Positions 15,913 through 19,130 of a stretch of 19,130 nucleotides of DNA are shown piece by piece. A model generated the notes under the pieces. The model did not search any database, was not told where the DNA came from, and worked only from the letters and a program-made list of their open reading frames with translations. The stretch is taken from positions 1 through 19,130 of the forward strand of contig JAPLBX010000061.1 in assembly GCA_026392535.1 (NCBI GenBank). Reading direction: 5' to 3'. The stretch is from Actinomycetota bacterium (GTDB taxonomy: Bacteria > Actinomycetota > Actinomycetes > S36-B12 > UBA5976). How positions within the stretch are numbered: position 1 is the stretch's first letter; every line of letters starts with the position of its first letter. A program made the translations under genes and the position numbers.

Positions 15913-17004
15913 ATGAAAATTCTGGCGGCGCTTTCAGGCGGAGTTGATTCAGCGGTTGCAGCAGCTCGCGTAGTTGCAGCAGGGCACGAGGTCACAGGGG
16001 TACATCTTGCCCTTTCGGCGAACCCTCAATCCTTTAGATCTGGTGCACGCGGATGTTGCTCACTTGAAGATTCACGCGACGCTAGACGTGCCTCTGATGT
16101 TTTAGGAATTCCATTTTATGTCTGGGATATGGCTGAGGAATTCAAAGCTGGCGTCGTAGACGATTTCCTAGCCGAATATTCTGAAGGTCGAACCCCAAAC
16201 CCATGTTTACGTTGTAATGAAAAAATTAAGTTTTCAGCTTTACTAGATCGAGCAATAGCCCTTGGTTTTGATGCGGTTGCTACCGGTCACTATGCGCAAT
16301 TAGTTAATGGCTCTAACGGTGTTGAATTGCATAGAGCTGTTGATCCGCTTAAAGACCAGTCATATGTTTTAGGCGTTTTAGAACAATGGCAATTAGAGCG
16401 TGCTCTATTTCCTATTGGCGACACTACAAAACCCGAGATTCGCAAAGAAGCTGAGAATTTAGATCTATTGGTTGCAAAGAAACCAGATAGTCATGACATC
16501 TGTTTCATTCCAGATGGTGACACTGCAGGTTTCTTGCAATCACGTCTTGGACCTCAGCCAGGCAAAATCGTTGATGCGGTAAGTGGTGACGTAGTTGGGG
16601 CACATCAAGGTGCGCATACCTTCACTATTGGTCAACGTCGCGGTTTGGCTTTGGGAACACCAGCTGATGACGGCACCGCTAGATATGTGACAAGTATTGA
16701 TGTGAAGACTAAAACAGTTTTTGTTGGGCCACCACGTTTGCTTGAGGTGAACGAAGTGAATGGCATAAAGCCAACTGTTACCACTACCGGTTTTGAGTCG
16801 GGTCAAAAACTAGGTGTGCAATGGCGGGCACATGGCACCGAGGTGCCTTCAGAAATTGTTTCGGTTACAGACAATGATTTAACTTTTCGTACTGATGAAT
16901 TCTTACGTGGTGTAGCACCTGGCCAACAGGCAGTTTTTTACGATGGGGACCGAGTAGCGGGATCTGTGATGATTGATTCAGCACGTCGGTTGGGCGAGAG
17001 ATAA
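15913..17004 (+). CDS. mnmA: tRNA-specific 2-thiouridylase MnmA
   Basis: MnmA activates U34 of tRNA-Lys, -Glu and -Gln with ATP and replaces its 2-oxygen with sulfur from IscS. From ATG 15913 the protein has 363 residues. This start puts the PP-loop SGGVDSAVAA at residues 8-17, as is normal; the open frame from ATG 15856 would overlap iscS and add 19 unrelated residues. Catalytic Cys98 lies in TPNPCLRCNEKIKF and the partner Cys197 in SHDICFIPDGD, so both cysteines of the disulfide/persulfide pair are present. Other signatures are ATGHYAQL, KDQSYVLG, FTIGQRRGLALG and YVTSIDVKTKTVFVGP. Thirteen bases separate it from the iscS stop, and GAGAGA (15900-15906 region) serves as a modest ribosome site. 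Confidence 0.95.
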   Translation: MKILAALSGGVDSAVAAARVVAAGHEVTGVHLALSANPQSFRSGARGCCSLEDSRDARRASDVLGIPFYVWDMAEEFKAGVVDDFLAEYSEGRTPNPCLRCNEKIKFSALLDRAIALGFDAVATGHYAQLVNGSNGVELHRAVDPLKDQSYVLGVLEQWQLERALFPIGDTTKPEIRKEAENLDLLVAKKPDSHDICFIPDGDTAGFLQSRLGPQPGKIVDAVSGDVVGAHQGAHTFTIGQRRGLALGTPADDGTARYVTSIDVKTKTVFVGPPRLLEVNEVNGIKPTVTTTGFESGQKLGVQWRAHGTEVPSEIVSVTDNDLTFRTDEFLRGVAPGQQAVFYDGDRVAGSVMIDSARRLGER

Positions 17005-17011
17005 TTCGCAA

Positions 17012-19099
17012 ATGGGCAAAGGCGATAAAGCTTTAATTGATGCTCGATTGCGGCACAAAGAATTGTGTGAATTAGTCGAGGAATATCGCTATAGCTACTA
17101 CGTATTAGATGCACCAGTTGTATCCGATGGACAATACGACGACTACGAACGCGAACTAATCCAAATCGAAAATGAATATCCTGAATTAAGAACTCCAGAC
17201 TCACCTACCCAAAAAGTTGGTGGGGAATACACCACAGACTTTGCTGCTATTTCACATAGATCTCGAATGATGAGTTTGGACAACGTGTTTAGTGAAGAAG
17301 AATTCTTGGACTGGGTTTTGCGAGTCGAAAAAGGTGTTGGCTCCTGTGAATTCCTCTGTGAATTAAAAATTGACGGCCTCGCAATCAACTTGACCTATGA
17401 AAATGGCAAGTTGATTTCAGCGGCTACCCGTGGCGACGGCTCAAATGGCGAAGATGTCACTGCAAATGTAAGGTCAATTGTCGGGGTGCCCGATAGGTTG
17501 GTTGCGACTGGAAAAATAGCTGTACCTGAAATTGTTGAAGTTCGCGGAGAAATTTATTTTCCAAATGCCGAGTTCGACAAATTGAATGCCGGATTAGTGG
17601 CAGCAGGGAAACCACCGTTTGCAAACCCTAGAAATGCTGCTGCTGGATCTTTGCGACAAAAAGATCCACGAGTAACCGCAAGTAGGCCATTGCGGATGAC
17701 CGTACACGGAGTTGGCGAATCTGCAGCATTGGGATTTGGAAATCAGTCTGATGCTTACGAAATCTTGGAGTCCTGGGGATTGCCAATCAGCAAACACTTT
17801 AAAGTACTGAATAAAACTGAAGAAGTAATAAAGTTTATTAAGTTCCATGGAGATAATCGTCACGCTGTAGAACATGACATTGATGGCATAGTTGTAAAAG
17901 TCAATGCACTAAATCTGCAAGAGCAACTTGGTTTCACTTCGCGGGCACCGCGTTGGGCAATTGCCTATAAATATCCGCCTGAAGAAGTTAATACGAAACT
18001 TTTGGACATCCGGGTATCGGTTGGTCGCACAGGCCGCGCAACTCCTTTTGGTCACATGGCGGCAGTCAAAGTCGCAGGCAGTGTGGTTGAAATGGCCACG
18101 TTGCACAATCAGGAAGAAGTTGAACGCAAAGGTGTATTAATAGGTGACACGGTGGTTTTGCGCAAAGCAGGCGACGTGATTCCTGAGATTGTCGGTCCTG
18201 TTGTTGCGCTGCGGGATGGTTCTGAGAAGAAATTTGTGATGCCAACTAGATGCCCTGAATGTGGATCGCCTCTGGGTGCTCAAAAAGAAGGCGATGTGGA
18301 TTTACGTTGTCCAAATTCGCAATCTTGCCCAGCTCAACTTCGAGAAAGAATTATCTATTTAGCAAGCAGGGCAATCTTGGACATAGAAAATCTAGGTGCT
18401 CAAGCTGCAGGAGCATTGTTGGCCGATGGAGTGCTAATCAATGAAGCCAAATTATTTGCCCTAAAAGAAAAAGATTTGTTAACCAGTGAATTTTTCACAA
18501 AGAAAGATAAAAATGGTCAGATAGAGCTGACAGCAAACGCAAACAAAATGCTGGCCAGCCTTGAAAAAGCCAAGGCCAAACAACTTTGGCGATTTATTTG
18601 TGCACTTTCAATGCGACATGTTGGACCAATCGCTGCGAAATCTCTTGCTAAGGAATTCCGTTCCATAGACGCCATTGAGCAAGCGCCACTTGATGTCTTA
18701 TCACAAGTTGAAGGTGTTGGACCAGTTATCGCCGAATCAGTAAAAGACTGGTTCAGTATTAAGTGGCATCGAGAAGTTATTTCCAATTGGCAAAAAGCTG
18801 GAGTTACTTTTCAAGACGAAGAAGTTGAATTAGGTGAGCAGACTCTTGCTGGGCTGACAATTGTTATTACTGGTTCTCTTGATGGTTTTACTCGTGAGTC
18901 AGCGGCCGAGGCGGTCACGTCACGAGGTGCAAAGAGCGCAGCGACAGTTTCAAAGAACACAGATTTTGTTGTGATTGGCGTAAATGCTGGATCAAAGGCC
19001 TCGAAAGCTGAAGAACTTGGCCGTCCTATATTGGATTTAGCGGGATTCATAGTTTTGCTAGAAAAAGGGCCAGAAGCCGCATCAAAAGTCGCACGCTAA
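17012..19099 (+). CDS. ligA: NAD+-dependent DNA ligase LigA
   Basis: LigA seals nicks during replication and repair using NAD+. From ATG 17012 (seven bases after the mnmA stop) the protein has 695 residues, the usual size; the in-frame ATG 16973 lies inside mnmA and is less likely. Domains in order: Ia with YRYSYYVLDAPVVSDGQYDDY (about 25-45), the adenylation domain with the nucleotidyl lysine Lys119 in CELKIDGLAINLTYENG and RNAAAGSLRQKDP, the OB fold with VSVGRTGRATPFGHM, a four-cysteine zinc finger at about 414-440 (CPECGSPLG...LRCPNSQSCPAQ), helix-hairpin-helix repeats (LSMRHVGPIAAKSLA, VEGVGPVIAESV), and a C-terminal BRCT domain from about 608 (LAGLTIVITGSLDGF). All essential motifs are intact. 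It is the last gene of the plus-strand operon in this window. Confidence 0.97.
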   Translation: MGKGDKALIDARLRHKELCELVEEYRYSYYVLDAPVVSDGQYDDYERELIQIENEYPELRTPDSPTQKVGGEYTTDFAAISHRSRMMSLDNVFSEEEFLDWVLRVEKGVGSCEFLCELKIDGLAINLTYENGKLISAATRGDGSNGEDVTANVRSIVGVPDRLVATGKIAVPEIVEVRGEIYFPNAEFDKLNAGLVAAGKPPFANPRNAAAGSLRQKDPRVTASRPLRMTVHGVGESAALGFGNQSDAYEILESWGLPISKHFKVLNKTEEVIKFIKFHGDNRHAVEHDIDGIVVKVNALNLQEQLGFTSRAPRWAIAYKYPPEEVNTKLLDIRVSVGRTGRATPFGHMAAVKVAGSVVEMATLHNQEEVERKGVLIGDTVVLRKAGDVIPEIVGPVVALRDGSEKKFVMPTRCPECGSPLGAQKEGDVDLRCPNSQSCPAQLRERIIYLASRAILDIENLGAQAAGALLADGVLINEAKLFALKEKDLLTSEFFTKKDKNGQIELTANANKMLASLEKAKAKQLWRFICALSMRHVGPIAAKSLAKEFRSIDAIEQAPLDVLSQVEGVGPVIAESVKDWFSIKWHREVISNWQKAGVTFQDEEVELGEQTLAGLTIVITGSLDGFTRESAAEAVTSRGAKSAATVSKNTDFVVIGVNAGSKASKAEELGRPILDLAGFIVLLEKGPEAASKVAR

Positions 19100-19130
19100 T
19101 TTGAGCCTGGCTGTGGGCTCTTAGTATTGC

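Noticed and set aside
19100..19130. Terminator after ligA: GAGCC (19103-19107) and GGCTC (19116-19120)
   Set aside because: A 5-base stem with an 8-base loop and no T tract after it; too weak to call, and the window ends there.

Overview
The window looks like a chromosomal segment of an actinomycete with compact, A+T-leaning DNA. A streamlined freshwater lineage of the acI / Nanopelagicales type is my best guess. The evidence is the DUF3417-type glycogen phosphorylase, GlgE, a single-protein ETF of actinobacterial sequence type, very short intergenic gaps, and two gene orders that I recall from Mycobacterium: thioredoxin/TPR protein - glgB - glgE - glgP, and etfB/A - iscS - mnmA - ligA. The taxonomic call is inference. 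No RNA gene, transposon, CRISPR array or prophage sign was found, and no gene-free stretch exceeds 300 bases.

Layout. Positions 1-1799 (+) hold the 3' part of secA. Its reading frame is broken by a deletion at about 1582, which leaves the SEC-C metal-binding tail out of frame. Two alpha/beta-hydrolase genes follow (1811-2548 and 2545-3306, translationally coupled), then a thioredoxin-fold/TPR protein without any cysteine (3337-4242). Next is a glycogen / alpha-glucan block: glgB (4245-6497, -) and glgE (6494-8506, -) form a coupled pair, glgP (8642-11095, +) is divergent from them, and glgX (11102-13243, -) converges on glgP. The glgE/glgP spacer carries candidate leaderless promoters in both directions and an inverted repeat. 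From 13417 to the end (+) is a housekeeping operon: an etfB-etfA fusion, iscS, mnmA and ligA, with gaps of -1, 13 and 7 nt.

How the genes work together. GlgE extends alpha-1,4-glucan from maltose-1-phosphate and GlgB introduces the alpha-1,6 branches. GlgP shortens the outer chains to glucose-1-phosphate and GlgX removes the limit branches. The window therefore holds both the build and the mobilise arms of one glucan store. IscS supplies persulfide sulfur to MnmA for tRNA 2-thiolation, so those neighbours share a pathway. The ETF and LigA seem to be there by ancestral gene order rather than by function.

Most notable points: the ETF is a single shortened polypeptide that lacks part of EtfA domain I and, by eye, the EtfA signature arginine; secA carries a frame-destroying internal deletion (assembly error or real lesion); GlgP ends before its family's usual C-terminus; and the glgE/glgP control region has a compact architecture.
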